DNA from: a virus
IMG/VR virus record: IMGVR_UViG_3300036828_000568
Coordinates: 1 to 64,000 of that record
DNA: 64,000 nucleotides
Direction: 5' to 3' (one strand)
The notes under the pieces are model-generated. The model was not told the DNA's origin. It made no database searches and worked only from the letters and a program-made list of their open reading frames with translations. Both the position numbers and the translations under genes were made by a program. Below are positions 6,874 to 14,694 of the stretch, one piece after another (position 1 is the first letter of the stretch; the number at the start of each line of letters is the position of its first letter).

Positions 6874-8589
6874 ATGCCATCTAATGACATATTTAGCACG
6901 TATGCGGCTACGAAGCAAGCAGAAATTGTTGCGAAGCTCATGGAACTCTTTAAAGGCAATGAAAGATTCCACGGTGCAGCCGAGGTAAAAGGCTCAAAAC
7001 ATGATGAAGAAAAGAACAAGTGGCGTCCCGCCGGTATACGATTAGAGCATAGGGGAGCCACAGCCCAGGATTGGGAAAGTCATTTAGCAGGAGGCCGGTT
7101 TCTAGGTTTATCACCACTATTAGATGATGGGAATGTGTGGTTCACATGTATGGATGTAGACAAATTAGGAGATAGTGACAATTATGAGTTTAATTATCCA
7201 GAAGAAATGGATAAAATAAAGAAGTCAGGGTTTCCTCTTGTCGTGTATAAGACAAAGTCCGGGGGCCTGCGCGTCACCATATTCTTTTCAGAGCCGGTAG
7301 AAGCAGAATTAGCTGTACGTCGAATGCAACAGATGGCAGCTCAATTAGGCTATGCAGGATGTGAAATATTCCCCAAGCAATTCAAAGTAAACGATACCAC
7401 CAAAGATCATCCTGCATGGATATTCTTACCGTATGGTCCCACCGCAGGAATGTTTCCTGATCAGTATTGCATGAATGAATCTGGCAATGCGATGGAGCTG
7501 TATGAATCTGTTATTTTTGCAATGCGGAGTCGGATTACGAAACAGCAATTTGCTGATCTATTTGTAGTAGAATTGAAAGCAAGAGCTAATGGGAAGGCTA
7601 ACGGAAAGGCCCGCCCACAAGGCTTGTGGACAGAAGAAAAGGATTACGAAACAACATTGAATACGACATTTAACGATGGACCAATGTGCCTATGGATCAT
7701 AGCTCGTCAGAAATGCACCATGTATCAGCACAACTTCTTGATTACATGTGCGACGTTTTTTATGAGAAAATATACCGATAATTGGGATCATGCTTTAGGG
7801 TGGGTGAACAATAACATATTAGTTCCTCCAGGAGATCGGCGTAAGCTTGCAGAAATAATTGATAGCATGAATAAGAGGGATAAAACCAGACCATACGAAT
7901 ATCAATGTAAGACCGAGCCCATATGCAGTCATTGTTTTGCCAAGGCTTGCAAGAAGCAACCGTATGGAGTAGGTCTAGGAAATGGAATAGATTATAATGA
8001 TCTGGCTATTACTGTCTATAACAGCAAGCCTCAGGTTTTCTTTACGAATGTTGGTGAAGATCGTATATCGTGTAGTGCCGATGAATTATTGAACTTAGGA
8101 AAATATCGTGTTAAATGTTTGGAAAATTCATTATCGTTTCCCGAAACTATGCCTCGAAAAGATTGGGAACGTATTGTCAGAAATAGTTTAGAAAATGCCA
8201 CGATGGTAGATCCACCAGAAATATTGAAAACTGATGCATCAGAATTACGAATACTAGAAACATGGCTCAGCATTCATATTATGAGTGCTGTGCGCGCACG
8301 CGGCGAAGAATTTATGAAAGGCCAATGGGGTGAAGCTGTTCGTATAAAAGAAAGTGAAAAGCGGATATATTTCAAAGCTAAAAAGTTGTTTACGAGTGTA
8401 CGAATACAGCGTGGCATTCAAGAAGAAAAAGAACTTGTTGAATTTGTAGGAAGTAAATGTATAGAACATAAACAGGGACCAGGAGCACGCGAATGGTTCC
8501 GAAATACATACTCTATTGCATTTGACCAATTTAATGATGAAGTATTAGAACATTGGTTTTACCCTGATAAGGAGGAAAAGCGTGAATAG
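6874..8589 (+). CDS. archaeo-eukaryotic-type primase
   Basis: 571 residues. Residues 60-140 carry the hallmarks of the AEP/PrimPol superfamily: a DxD metal motif (MDVDKLGD, Asp94 and Asp96) after a strand, and a second motif KSGGLRVTIFF (128-138), where the common His is replaced by Arg. A Cys cluster near 345-365 (CKTEP, CSHC, AKACKKQPYG) is a zinc finger. It resembles primase domains of TOTE-type and phage systems. It should make primers for phage replication with the polymerase at the right end of the window. It is followed, with overlap, by the NusG-like gene. Confidence 0.65.
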   Translation: MPSNDIFSTYAATKQAEIVAKLMELFKGNERFHGAAEVKGSKHDEEKNKWRPAGIRLEHRGATAQDWESHLAGGRFLGLSPLLDDGNVWFTCMDVDKLGDSDNYEFNYPEEMDKIKKSGFPLVVYKTKSGGLRVTIFFSEPVEAELAVRRMQQMAAQLGYAGCEIFPKQFKVNDTTKDHPAWIFLPYGPTAGMFPDQYCMNESGNAMELYESVIFAMRSRITKQQFADLFVVELKARANGKANGKARPQGLWTEEKDYETTLNTTFNDGPMCLWIIARQKCTMYQHNFLITCATFFMRKYTDNWDHALGWVNNNILVPPGDRRKLAEIIDSMNKRDKTRPYEYQCKTEPICSHCFAKACKKQPYGVGLGNGIDYNDLAITVYNSKPQVFFTNVGEDRISCSADELLNLGKYRVKCLENSLSFPETMPRKDWERIVRNSLENATMVDPPEILKTDASELRILETWLSIHIMSAVRARGEEFMKGQWGEAVRIKESEKRIYFKAKKLFTSVRIQRGIQEEKELVEFVGSKCIEHKQGPGAREWFRNTYSIAFDQFNDEVLEHWFYPDKEEKRE

Positions 8590-9082
8590 CTGGACTTTGT
8601 TAAGACTAAATCCACAAACGCAATCGCGTTATGTCGGGCACGTAGTTGACAATATCCCGCATGTTGAGCTCTATTATCCTATGTATGAGCGGATTACTCG
8701 CCCACACGGTAAGAGGCAACCGATGGTTGTATGGATGCCGGTATATCCCGGATATGTTTTTGCACGATTAGATATGGATGGTGACGGAATACACGAGCTT
8801 GTGACATGCCCGGTAAAAGCGAGGTTCATTAAGTTTGGAGGCGAAATCAGCACAATACCTGATAAAGTCATTCATGAATTAAGAAGATTAGAATCACTGA
8901 GTATGCTCGTACGTGAAGTACAACGAGTAAATCCGTATAGACCGGGTGTGAAGGTGCGAGTTCATACTCCAGTGGCAGATATACAAGCTGTGATTGTCGC
9001 ATTGATACGTGGGAATAGATTAAAGGTTGACTCCTGCATTGGAACCATCACTGTTCCTGTCCACAAGGTGAATCTATTATAG
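8582..9082 (+). CDS. NusG/RfaH-like transcription factor
   Basis: 166 residues from GTG, with TAAGGAGG before it. The N-terminal part fits an NGN domain: WTLLRLNPQTQSRYVGHV, a YYPMYERITRP segment, a loop with basic residues and MPVYPGYVFARLD, the family's hallmark strand. The C-terminal part (PGVKVRVHTPVADIQAVIVA then NRLKVDSCIG) fits a KOW domain. It probably binds host RNA polymerase and modifies elongation or termination on the phage genome. It overlaps the primase gene by 8 bases. Confidence 0.75.
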   Translation: MNSWTLLRLNPQTQSRYVGHVVDNIPHVELYYPMYERITRPHGKRQPMVVWMPVYPGYVFARLDMDGDGIHELVTCPVKARFIKFGGEISTIPDKVIHELRRLESLSMLVREVQRVNPYRPGVKVRVHTPVADIQAVIVALIRGNRLKVDSCIGTITVPVHKVNLL

Positions 9083-9204
9083 GCTGTGCGGGCCTAGTAT
9101 AGCTGCATATGGGAGGCGGTTTGCTGGCCCTGGGGAAGGGTTGCAGTGCCACTAACAGGGTAGTAGCTTAGGGCGGTAAAGGCCTAACCAAAGGGAGGCA
9201 TCCA
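9083..9204 (+). other. 122-bp gap holding one copy of a 19-nt repeat
   Basis: Non-coding stretch after the NusG-like gene. It contains GGGTTGCAGTGCCACTAAC at 9138-9156, which recurs exactly at 58902-58920. AAAGGGAGG at its end is the RBS of the next gene. No promoter is obvious. Confidence 0.5.
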
Positions 9205-9486
9205 GTGGCCCGCAAACCAAAGCGAATACGTCGATGTCCAGTATGTGAAAGCAGCTTCGTTCCCTATAGGGATAATCACATATTCTGCAAGGAACGATGC
9301 AAAAATCTGCGCACTCACAGCGCGTGGCTGGCATATGAAAATAGAAAGTGTGAACAATGCGGGAAAATCTATGGCCCGAAGCGGAAATGGCAGAGGTTCT
9401 GTTCTGCATCCTGTGAACACGAGCATTGGAATAGGGAAAATGATGTGGCACAACGAATGCGTGATTTTAGAGCAAAAAGGATATAG
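9205..9486 (+). CDS. double treble-clef zinc-finger protein
   Basis: 93 residues from GTG after AAAGGGAGG. Two similar zinc-binding halves are visible: RRCPVCESSF ... FCKERCKN (about 10-35) and KCEQCGKIYGP ... FCSASCEHEHW (about 48-75). This tandem arrangement is common in small phage proteins tied to DNA cleavage or DNA binding, but the catalytic HNH residues are not evident. A strongly basic tail (RDFRAKRI) follows. Confidence 0.65.
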   Translation: MARKPKRIRRCPVCESSFVPYRDNHIFCKERCKNLRTHSAWLAYENRKCEQCGKIYGPKRKWQRFCSASCEHEHWNRENDVAQRMRDFRAKRI

Positions 9487-9555
9487 ACGAGGTTGTAATC
9501 AGTGTTTCGTGGGTGTAGGCTGTGGGTATAGCACAGCTTATGAAAGGAGCACGCT

Positions 9556-9735
9556 ATGACACTCGAAGACTTCCGGGCGAAATACGGCTATGATGCCGTA
9601 ACGCTCCAACTCTTGGTGTGGCGGTATATCGAAGCCACCGTTCACGACAATCCCGAAATGTCCCCAATGGCTGCACAAATTCAACAGGTTATTGTTGACC
9701 TGCGCGCGGCCTTACGCGATGGGGTGCAGCGATGA
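9556..9735 (+). CDS. small helical hypothetical protein
   Basis: 59 residues starting after GAAAGGAGCACGCT, the same leader type as other early genes. Entirely helical in look (LQLLVWRYIEATVH ... QQVIVDLRAALRDG). ATGA overlap with the next gene. Confidence 0.6.
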   Translation: MTLEDFRAKYGYDAVTLQLLVWRYIEATVHDNPEMSPMAAQIQQVIVDLRAALRDGVQR

Positions 9736-10205
9736 CATGGATCGTGCAACTGATAAGGCCACCGAAGGTCAACGACTTTCGTGATGGCTTTTTCCCACGG
9801 CGCTGTCATTACAAGAAAGGAGCGCAGGAACTTGTGGATGAAGTAATGCGCAAGGGTGGCGAAGCGGTGATGATGAAAGAAAGAGATATGCGGCACACCA
9901 TTGAAGCCAAGACTGCGAAGATTAAAGTGGCTGAATTGGATATGGTAGCTGCCGATGGTTCTCATGCCGAAGCTCTGCACGCTATACTCGAACCAACGAG
10001 GTGTTACAGGGCCTTCTACACATTCTACGGAAGTGGAATGGGATATCGTTGTAAGGTGATCGAAGCCACCTCGTACGAAGATGCAGAACAGAAACTCTAT
10101 AAGCATCTGCATGGCTTGGCAGGCCAAGGTGAAATCGAATACACCATTACCGACTACGAATTTTCATTCCGGCTGTACGACAGCAGAAAGAAGGTGCGGC
10201 TATGA
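9732..10205 (+). CDS. hypothetical protein
   Basis: 157 residues. A basic N-terminal half (MRKGGEAVMMKERDMRHTIE) is followed by an alpha/beta C-terminal half (RCYRAFYTFYGSGMGYRCKV then EDAEQKLYKHLHG). Coupled to both neighbours by short overlaps. No family recognised. Confidence 0.6.
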   Translation: MTWIVQLIRPPKVNDFRDGFFPRRCHYKKGAQELVDEVMRKGGEAVMMKERDMRHTIEAKTAKIKVAELDMVAADGSHAEALHAILEPTRCYRAFYTFYGSGMGYRCKVIEATSYEDAEQKLYKHLHGLAGQGEIEYTITDYEFSFRLYDSRKKVRL

Positions 10206-10564
10206 GTAAGACATACTGCATGGAGGCGGGCCACATGTTCGTAACTGTGACCCACCCTAAGATGGAAAAGCGCGGTCAGCCAGGGCACGATGAGTCCGGC
10301 CCATATTGGCAGGACGAAGCCTGGAAGGGCGTGTTTTCAATCGTCCTGGCTACTGGCGATTTCGTGTGGGTGCAGGCGGACTATTCGGCCGAGGGCCACC
10401 CCGAGGTCATGCGCGTGGGTGACGGTCGCGAAAAAGGCTACGATCATCACGGTGGCTGCGTACTCAGCGTGCCTGCCGCATGGTGCGAATACTGGACCGA
10501 AGAGGAAGCCAACAGCATAATGATGGCACAGGACGCCGACGAGCGCCTGCTGGATTATATGTGA
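10202..10564 (+). CDS. hypothetical protein
   Basis: 120 residues, GC-rich codons compared with its neighbours, Trp- and His-rich with an acidic C terminus (EEEANSIMMAQDADERLLDY). No family recognised. Confidence 0.6.
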   Translation: MSKTYCMEAGHMFVTVTHPKMEKRGQPGHDESGPYWQDEAWKGVFSIVLATGDFVWVQADYSAEGHPEVMRVGDGREKGYDHHGGCVLSVPAAWCEYWTEEEANSIMMAQDADERLLDYM

Positions 10565-10569
10565 GGAGG

Positions 10570-10590
10570 GAGGCTTCGGCCTCTTTCCCC
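10570..10590 (+). terminator. weak hairpin terminator
   Basis: GAGGC-TTCG-GCCTC (10570-10583), a stable UUCG tetraloop, followed by TTTCCCC. It probably closes the 9556-10564 run. Confidence 0.45.
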
Positions 10591-10704
10591 TACGGTGAAT
10601 TATTCCTGGGATTCTATCCCCTGTGTACAGATTATTTTGAAATTGCACTCCACATTTCGCGCGCGTACCATGGGGTAGTAAAGGCAAATGCGAAGGACTA
10701 GGCC

Positions 10705-10977
10705 ATGAGGCGTACTCTATTCATCGGGGTTGCTGCCCTGTGCATTGGGCTCTATGGGAGTGCAGCCCATGCCGAATTTGTGCCGACGCCCGACAATTGC
10801 ACCGCGGACCGAATGGGATTTGAGGCCATGCTGTGTATCCAGAAATACCCCGATTTGATGAAACGACGATTAGCTGCGCCTCAACCGGGGTTGCCTCCGT
10901 CGCCTCAGTCTGATTGCTATTTCTATGGGTTGTCTTCTGGTGCTTCAATGAATCAATTACAATGGGAGTGTCGCTGA
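10705..10977 (+). CDS. secreted small protein
   Basis: 90 residues with a signal peptide (MRRTLFIGVAALCIGLYGS then AAHA cleavage). The mature part has four cysteines (DNCTADRM, MLCIQK, SDCYFY and a C-terminal ECR), consistent with disulfides, plus a Pro-rich stretch. Periplasmic; role unknown. Confidence 0.6.
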   Translation: MRRTLFIGVAALCIGLYGSAAHAEFVPTPDNCTADRMGFEAMLCIQKYPDLMKRRLAAPQPGLPPSPQSDCYFYGLSSGASMNQLQWECR

Positions 10978-11210
10978 TGCACTGCTACCGTAAGACTAAG
11001 GAACAGGACGAGTTCAAGAATGTCAAGTGGCTCTATACCGTGGGCTACTACGAACCTCACACGTTCCGTGGCGAAGTGAACGTGACTGAATACCTGTGGG
11101 TGCCTCTGGAAGACACTAGTGATGAATACGAAGCGCGTGCAATGGTTAACTACCTGAATGGGGGAGCAGGCTATTTGTTCAGGTATCCTGGCCGGGAAAC
11201 TACGAAATAA
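10977..11210 (+). CDS. hypothetical protein
   Basis: 77 residues from an ATG overlapping the previous stop (TGATG). Text such as VKWLYTVGYYEPHTF and EYLWVPLEDTSDEYEARAM looks like a sheet plus helix fold. No family recognised. Confidence 0.6.
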   Translation: MHCYRKTKEQDEFKNVKWLYTVGYYEPHTFRGEVNVTEYLWVPLEDTSDEYEARAMVNYLNGGAGYLFRYPGRETTK

Positions 11211-11223
11211 CAAGGGTTGAACT

Positions 11224-11409
11224 ATGACCGTGTGGGCAGACGACGACGAGGGTCAGGTGCAAGTCGAATTCGATTTCGATGAGAAAAATGCATGGCTCGT
11301 GTTCAACAAAGAAACATCCGTGCTGCTAATGTCGCATAAAGAGGCTGTGGAGTTCGGGAAGCAATGGGCAGAAATGTTGGCAAAGATAGAGCAGAAGGGA
11401 GGAGGGTAG
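11224..11409 (+). CDS. small acidic protein
   Basis: 61 residues, very acidic N terminus (WADDDEGQVQVEFDFDE), then a helix (SHKEAVEFGKQWAEMLAKI). It might be a partner-binding or DNA-mimic-like peptide, but this is only charge-based. Confidence 0.55.
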   Translation: MTVWADDDEGQVQVEFDFDEKNAWLVFNKETSVLLMSHKEAVEFGKQWAEMLAKIEQKGGG

Positions 11410-11410
11410 A

Positions 11411-11623
11411 ATGGCGAGTGGTATAAATGAACCTGTCCAAAGAGTTCTTTTTGCTTTAGATAGAATAATTCGTAGTGCAGAAGAAAAAGAAGCACGTGAA
11501 TTATTTGACGCGGTTTTTGATTTAAGGCACGTTTGCATGAAAACCGGGAGGAAGTGGTCGTGGCCCTTCAATTGGGTAATGGACCATTTGGAAACAGAAA
11601 TGGAAAATTACGACAACAAATAG
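11411..11623 (+). CDS. helical hypothetical protein
   Basis: 70 residues, all helical (QRVLFALDRIIRSAEEKEAR ...), starting one base after the previous stop with GGAGGG before it. Confidence 0.55.
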   Translation: MASGINEPVQRVLFALDRIIRSAEEKEARELFDAVFDLRHVCMKTGRKWSWPFNWVMDHLETEMENYDNK

Positions 11624-12048
11624 GAGGAAAAAAGTGTACAATTTTACGGTGGGAGTACAGCGGTTTTTAGGGGAAAAATTCTGGTGGTTCTGGGGTTTAG
11701 CAGAATTTTTAAGGGAAAAATTCAGTATAACCGTGGTCAATTGTACGCGGAGTACTTCAAAATTGTACTCTAAAATGGCTATAATAGCGCACGTAAGGAG
11801 TTGTACAATTTGTACACTTTGTACAGAAGGAATCTTCGCGAAAGTTTACCAGGGTGTCTCACATGGTACACGCGTATTTAGGTCGCTAGATGTGGCTTTT
11901 TTGTGGCAATCTTGGCCCAAAAACTTCTTTATCTTCGCGGACAATTTCCTCTGTATCTTGACTTGCTTTCCCCGATTCATTATGCTTTACTGCGTCGGTA
12001 GCTGGCCCATACCGGTCCAGCACAAGCCATGGGAAAGGAGCACTTATC
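11624..12048 (+). promoter_or_regulatory. 425-bp regulatory gap with iterons and palindromes
   Basis: No convincing gene. It holds an 18-nt direct repeat (11664-11681 and 11706-11723, one mismatch), the second part of an inverted repeat GAATTTTT/AAAAATTC. A promoter-like TTCAAA-18-TATAAT ends at 11785. Three back-to-back 9-mers, TTGTACAAT, TTGTACACT and TTGTACAGA, start at 11801, 11810 and 11819, with looser copies at 11741 and 11763. TCTTCGCG occurs at about 11833 and 11931. It looks like an operator-rich control region for the basic-protein genes that follow. Confidence 0.6.
11958..11986 (+). promoter_or_regulatory. promoter for the 12049 gene
   Basis: TTGACT (11958-11963), 17 bp, TATGCT (11981-11986); the gene starts about 60 bp on with GGGAAAGGAGC. 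Confidence 0.55.
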
Positions 12049-12492
12049 ATGGCCCAGAAACCCAAGCAACTGAAGTCCGCTGCCGAGGCCCTCCACGATG
12101 CGAAGGTCCGGGTGGACCCCAAGACCATACCGGTCGCACCGGCGCAAGAAGATCAGAAGTCTGTGCCTGCGGCACAGGCGAAAGATCAGAAAGACGCCCC
12201 TGCGTCCACGAAGAAGTCCTCGAGCGCCGTCCAGAAGTGGAAGGCGGTTACGGCGGACAAAACCCTCTGCACTCTCGACATGACCATTACGGTCAAGCCG
12301 GAATTCCGGGCCAAGAACCCCAAGCGCGATAGCGCGAGGGCCAAGGCGGCCACCCGGTTCAACCTGTATGTCGATGGCCAGAAGGTCCGCGAGTACATCG
12401 ATCTTTGCCACACCAAGACGGGCCGCGCCAAGTCGGCGGCCCACGCTGATGTGCGCTGGGACTATGCACAGGGCTGGATCAACTGCAAGTAA
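12049..12492 (+). CDS. GC-rich basic protein, paralogue 1 of 3
   Basis: 147 residues with a Lys/Ala/Pro-rich flexible N terminus (1-60) and a compact C-terminal domain: TITVKPEFRAKNPKR, then RFNLYVDGQKVREYID and HADVRWDYAQGWI. This matches a pattern I know from many phages (I-x-V ... NPKR ... RF-x-x-Y ... V-x-x-Y ... D-(L/V)-R-W-D ... G-x-I). Its codons are strikingly GC-rich at third positions compared with neighbours, suggesting high expression. It may be an abundant nucleoid-like or virion protein; function unknown. Paralogues: 12941-13378 and 62371-62775. Confidence 0.65.
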   Translation: MAQKPKQLKSAAEALHDAKVRVDPKTIPVAPAQEDQKSVPAAQAKDQKDAPASTKKSSSAVQKWKAVTADKTLCTLDMTITVKPEFRAKNPKRDSARAKAATRFNLYVDGQKVREYIDLCHTKTGRAKSAAHADVRWDYAQGWINCK

Positions 12493-12508
12493 TCCAGCAC
12501 CAAAGGAA

Positions 12509-12536
12509 AGGGAGGGAGCGATCCCTCCTTTTTCCT
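12509..12536 (+). terminator. strong intrinsic terminator
   Basis: GGGAGGGA-GCGA-TCCCTCC followed by TTTTTCC, directly after the 12049 gene. Confidence 0.75.
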
Positions 12537-12940
12537 TCTTTCATTCTCGCGGAAAGAATCCCTCCAGCAGATCTTCGCGAAAGAATCTTTCTTCAGGACA
12601 GAATCTTTCTTGTATCATTTCAGCAACACTGTGGCCTGAATGATTGATGTTGCTCGCAACACACGGTAATTCAGCAACATGTTGCAGATATGTTGTAGAA
12701 AGAATCTTTCATGTTGCTCAGCCTCCAGTGTTGCATCAGCCTATTGTGCTGATTCTGCAACTGTGGTAAAATTACCACGAATGCCTTTTGGGAAGCCATG
12801 CATCATCTGCATACCAGCTATGCAATTCAACATGCATATTTTGCTTTACATCTTCGCAAAGCTTTGGTATCGTGTTTGCATGGTTAGGGCAATAGTGTCC
12901 TATTCCATACGGGCATACCGCCCATTCCATAGGTGTTAAA
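12537..12940 (+). promoter_or_regulatory. regulatory gap with repeated palindromes
   Basis: No gene seen. GAAAGAATCTTTC occurs at 12579-12591 and 12698-12710, with partial copies at 12552 and 12598. A perfect palindrome GCAACATGTTGC lies at 12674-12685, and TGTTGC/GCAACA half sites recur at about 12622, 12649, 12711 and 12729. TCTTCGC boxes shared with the 11.6-12.0 kb gap appear at about 12572 and 12848. This is the pattern of several regulators' operators upstream of the second basic-protein gene. Confidence 0.55.
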
Positions 12941-13378
12941 ATGAATACCACTACCCTCGTTACCACTACGGCTCCCGCCCCTCAGGTGTCGCTCTCCGAG
13001 CGTTCGCACCCTATGGGCAAGTCCGGCCACGTCCGGGCATGGCGCGCTCAGTATAAGGCATGGCGCGTCCAGGCTCCGGCTTCCGACGCCACCATCCGCA
13101 TCCTGCCGCAAGGCCGGTCGCCATGGGGGCGCGATACGGAGGGTGCGGTTTTCTACACTGCGCTCGCCAAGGGTGCCACGTTCCAGGCGGTCATGGATTT
13201 GGCCGCAAAGGCGGGCATCAAGTACATCCCCGCGCTCAAGCATCTGGCGTGGGCGTATACCGCGAATGCGGCATACCTCGAGGTCGGTGGCCAAGTCTGG
13301 TCAATGCCGCAAGCCACGGCTCCGGTCGCAGCTCCGGTCGTTGCCAAGGGCAAGGGCAAGGGCTCCAAAAAGTCCTAA
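12941..13378 (+). CDS. GC-rich basic protein, paralogue 2 of 3
   Basis: 145 residues. After a Thr/Ala/Pro leader the core reads TIRILPQGRSPWGRDTEG then GATFQAVMDLAAKAGIKYI and HLAWAYTANAAYLEVGG, which aligns in order and spacing with the cores of 12049-12492 and 62371-62775. It ends in a Gly-Lys tail (GKGKGSKKS). High GC at third codon positions. Own regulatory region upstream and strong terminator downstream point to high, independently controlled expression. Confidence 0.6.
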   Translation: MNTTTLVTTTAPAPQVSLSERSHPMGKSGHVRAWRAQYKAWRVQAPASDATIRILPQGRSPWGRDTEGAVFYTALAKGATFQAVMDLAAKAGIKYIPALKHLAWAYTANAAYLEVGGQVWSMPQATAPVAAPVVAKGKGKGSKKS

Positions 13379-13396
13379 CGCCTAGGTTCGTGTGGG

Positions 13397-13422
13397 GTGT
13401 GGCGTAAATGCCACACCCTCCA
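13397..13422 (+). terminator. intrinsic terminator
   Basis: GGGTGTGGC-GTAAAT-GCCACACCC, a 9-bp perfect stem just after the 12941 gene. Confidence 0.7.
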
Positions 13423-13446
13423 TCCCTCCCACATATGGTGTTGCTC

Positions 13447-13548
13447 ATGCGCAACTTCTTTTATTACCGCCTCATGCGCCGTCGCACTATGCGCCGTCGT
13501 ATGCTGTTCTTGTATACAATGCGTCAGGCCCTCCAACAATCCCTCTAA
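13447..13548 (+). CDS. possible 33-residue Arg-rich peptide
   Basis: An ATG frame between two terminators encodes MRNFFYYRLMRRRTMRRRML and a short helical tail. The internal ATGCGCCGTCG repeat gives two MRRR blocks. RBS is weak and no promoter is clear, so it may not be made. The strong positive charge would suit RNA or membrane binding. Confidence 0.3.
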   Translation: MRNFFYYRLMRRRTMRRRMLFLYTMRQALQQSL

Positions 13549-13573
13549 GCCTCCAAATATCCTCCTCGACTCC

Positions 13574-13598
13574 GGCCCGCCTCGTGCGGGCCTTTTTA
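13574..13598 (+). terminator. strong intrinsic terminator ending the left plus-strand module
   Basis: GGCCCGC-CTCGT-GCGGGCC (13574-13592) followed by TTTTTATTT. It ends the left plus-strand module. Between here and 13783 I see no gene; a lone AGAAAGAATCATTCC near 13613 resembles the repeats at 12.6 kb. Confidence 0.8.
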
Positions 13599-13783
13599 TT
13601 TGTCCATCATTCCAGAAAGAATCATTCCTATGTTATGGGCTCGGGCATCAGGGTCAGCGGTCCATCTACAGGAATCAACAGTCATTTTCCGTGGAATCCT
13701 CAAATACTTGTCACGCGCTTGATGAGAAGGAAACCTGATTTTGATGAGGAGCCAGAAACAATTTGCTTTACAAACTCAAGCCC

Positions 13784-13891
13784 CTAGTCAAACGACTTAT
13801 GATACAAGCACACTCCGACATAAGCCGCCACATATATCATCACAACGATCCCACCACAGACCCCCAGAAACACTATCACTTTAATAATCAT
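13784..13891 (-). CDS. 35-residue single-span membrane peptide
   Basis: MIIKVIVFLGVCGGIVVMIY continues as VAAYVGVCLYHKS: one transmembrane helix with a short polar end. It starts five bases after the stop of the upstream minus-strand gene and is the last gene of that operon. RBS is weak. Confidence 0.5.
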   Translation of the reverse strand: MIIKVIVFLGVCGGIVVMIYVAAYVGVCLYHKSFD

Positions 13892-13895
13892 TAGT

Positions 13896-14228
13896 TCAAA
13901 CCCCCGGCCCCTGTCCCTTCCTTTTCAACCACTTCCTCTCTTCCAAAACATTTTTGATAATAGTCCGTGCCGCCTCAGCAAATGACATCTCTACTATTTC
14001 ATCAGGAGTTTCGTCTGGCAACCCTAAAACAGATCCCATAAACTGCAACCTCGCAGCAGCTTCCACCAATGCCATTTGAACTCCCACGATAGCAGTTCCG
14101 GCGCTTCCTTGCGAATCTTCATTCTGTTTCTTTTCAAAATATTTTTGGATCGCACCATGAATCAGCGCGTAAGCTTCACTACGCGCGGCTTCAGCTTCTT
14201 GATGGTGTTTCTTAGTTAGCTTTATCAT
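13896..14228 (-). CDS. helical hypothetical protein
   Basis: 110 residues from the ATG at 14228 with GGAGAGG upstream; longer starts lack RBS. Nearly all helix (EAEAARSEAYALIHGAIQKY ... MALVEAAARLQFMGSVLGLP) with a basic C-terminal tail. No family recognised. Confidence 0.6.
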   Translation of the reverse strand: MIKLTKKHHQEAEAARSEAYALIHGAIQKYFEKKQNEDSQGSAGTAIVGVQMALVEAAARLQFMGSVLGLPDETPDEIVEMSFAEAARTIIKNVLEERKWLKRKGQGPGV

Positions 14229-14250
14229 GATGCCTCTCCGCAAAGAAGAA

Positions 14251-14270
14251 GAGGGGCATTTGCGCCCCTC
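14251..14270 (-). terminator. intrinsic terminator, minus strand
   Basis: GAGGGGC and GCCCCTC form a 7-bp stem; on the minus strand it is followed by TTCTTCTTTG. It lies between the 14275-14631 gene and the next gene. Confidence 0.6.
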
Positions 14271-14274
14271 CTGA

Positions 14275-14631
14275 TTAGACTTGGTTTGCCTGGAAGGCGT
14301 CGAGTACCATCTGGTGATATTCGATCGGGATCCTTGGCATGTACAACGGTTGGTCGGGGCGGGGTATGATGGCCCACGATGGATAACCGCTGGAGCTTGG
14401 CCATCCGACAGGGTGGCCGGGGCCACCATCGTAGCGCCATGCCAGCCGAGCCTCGCCATCCCACTGAATGAGGGCCAGTGTGTAGGTCAGCCGTTCCGTG
14501 GGACTTATGCCATCCCAACTTTCCGAGCCTTGGGGTTCCTTGCGTATTAGAATTTTTAGTATTCTTATACGAGCCTGGGGAAATAGGCAATCCTCCGGTT
14601 CGTATACCGTTGGTCTAGTCATCGTAGGCAT
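14275..14631 (-). CDS. hypothetical protein
   Basis: 118 residues, Pro/Trp-rich, AAAGGAG before the ATG and a GTAAAG promoter upstream. Text such as RLTYTLALIQWDGEARLAW and MPRIPIEYHQMVLDAF suggests a folded domain; family not recognised. Confidence 0.6.
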   Translation of the reverse strand: MPTMTRPTVYEPEDCLFPQARIRILKILIRKEPQGSESWDGISPTERLTYTLALIQWDGEARLAWRYDGGPGHPVGWPSSSGYPSWAIIPRPDQPLYMPRIPIEYHQMVLDAFQANQV

Positions 14632-14662
14632 GGCTATGCTCCTTTGCTCTTGCCAATGGTTA

Positions 14663-14691
14663 ATTATACTTTACACGAATAAGGAACACAA
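14663..14691 (-). promoter_or_regulatory. GTAAAG-type promoter, minus strand
   Basis: Read on the minus strand: TTGTGT, 17 bp ending in GTGTAAAG, TATAAT, then TTAACC. It drives the 14275-14631 gene. Confidence 0.7.
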
Positions 14692-14694
14692 CCT

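Noticed and set aside
9090-9200. tRNA-like sequence (TATAGCTGCATATGGG, GTAGCTTAGGGCGG)
   Set aside because: No consistent acceptor, anticodon and T arms can be paired by eye.
11634-12332. 232-residue frame starting in the regulatory gap
   Set aside because: It runs through repeats and iterons and then antiphase through the real gene at 12049; composition is not protein-like.
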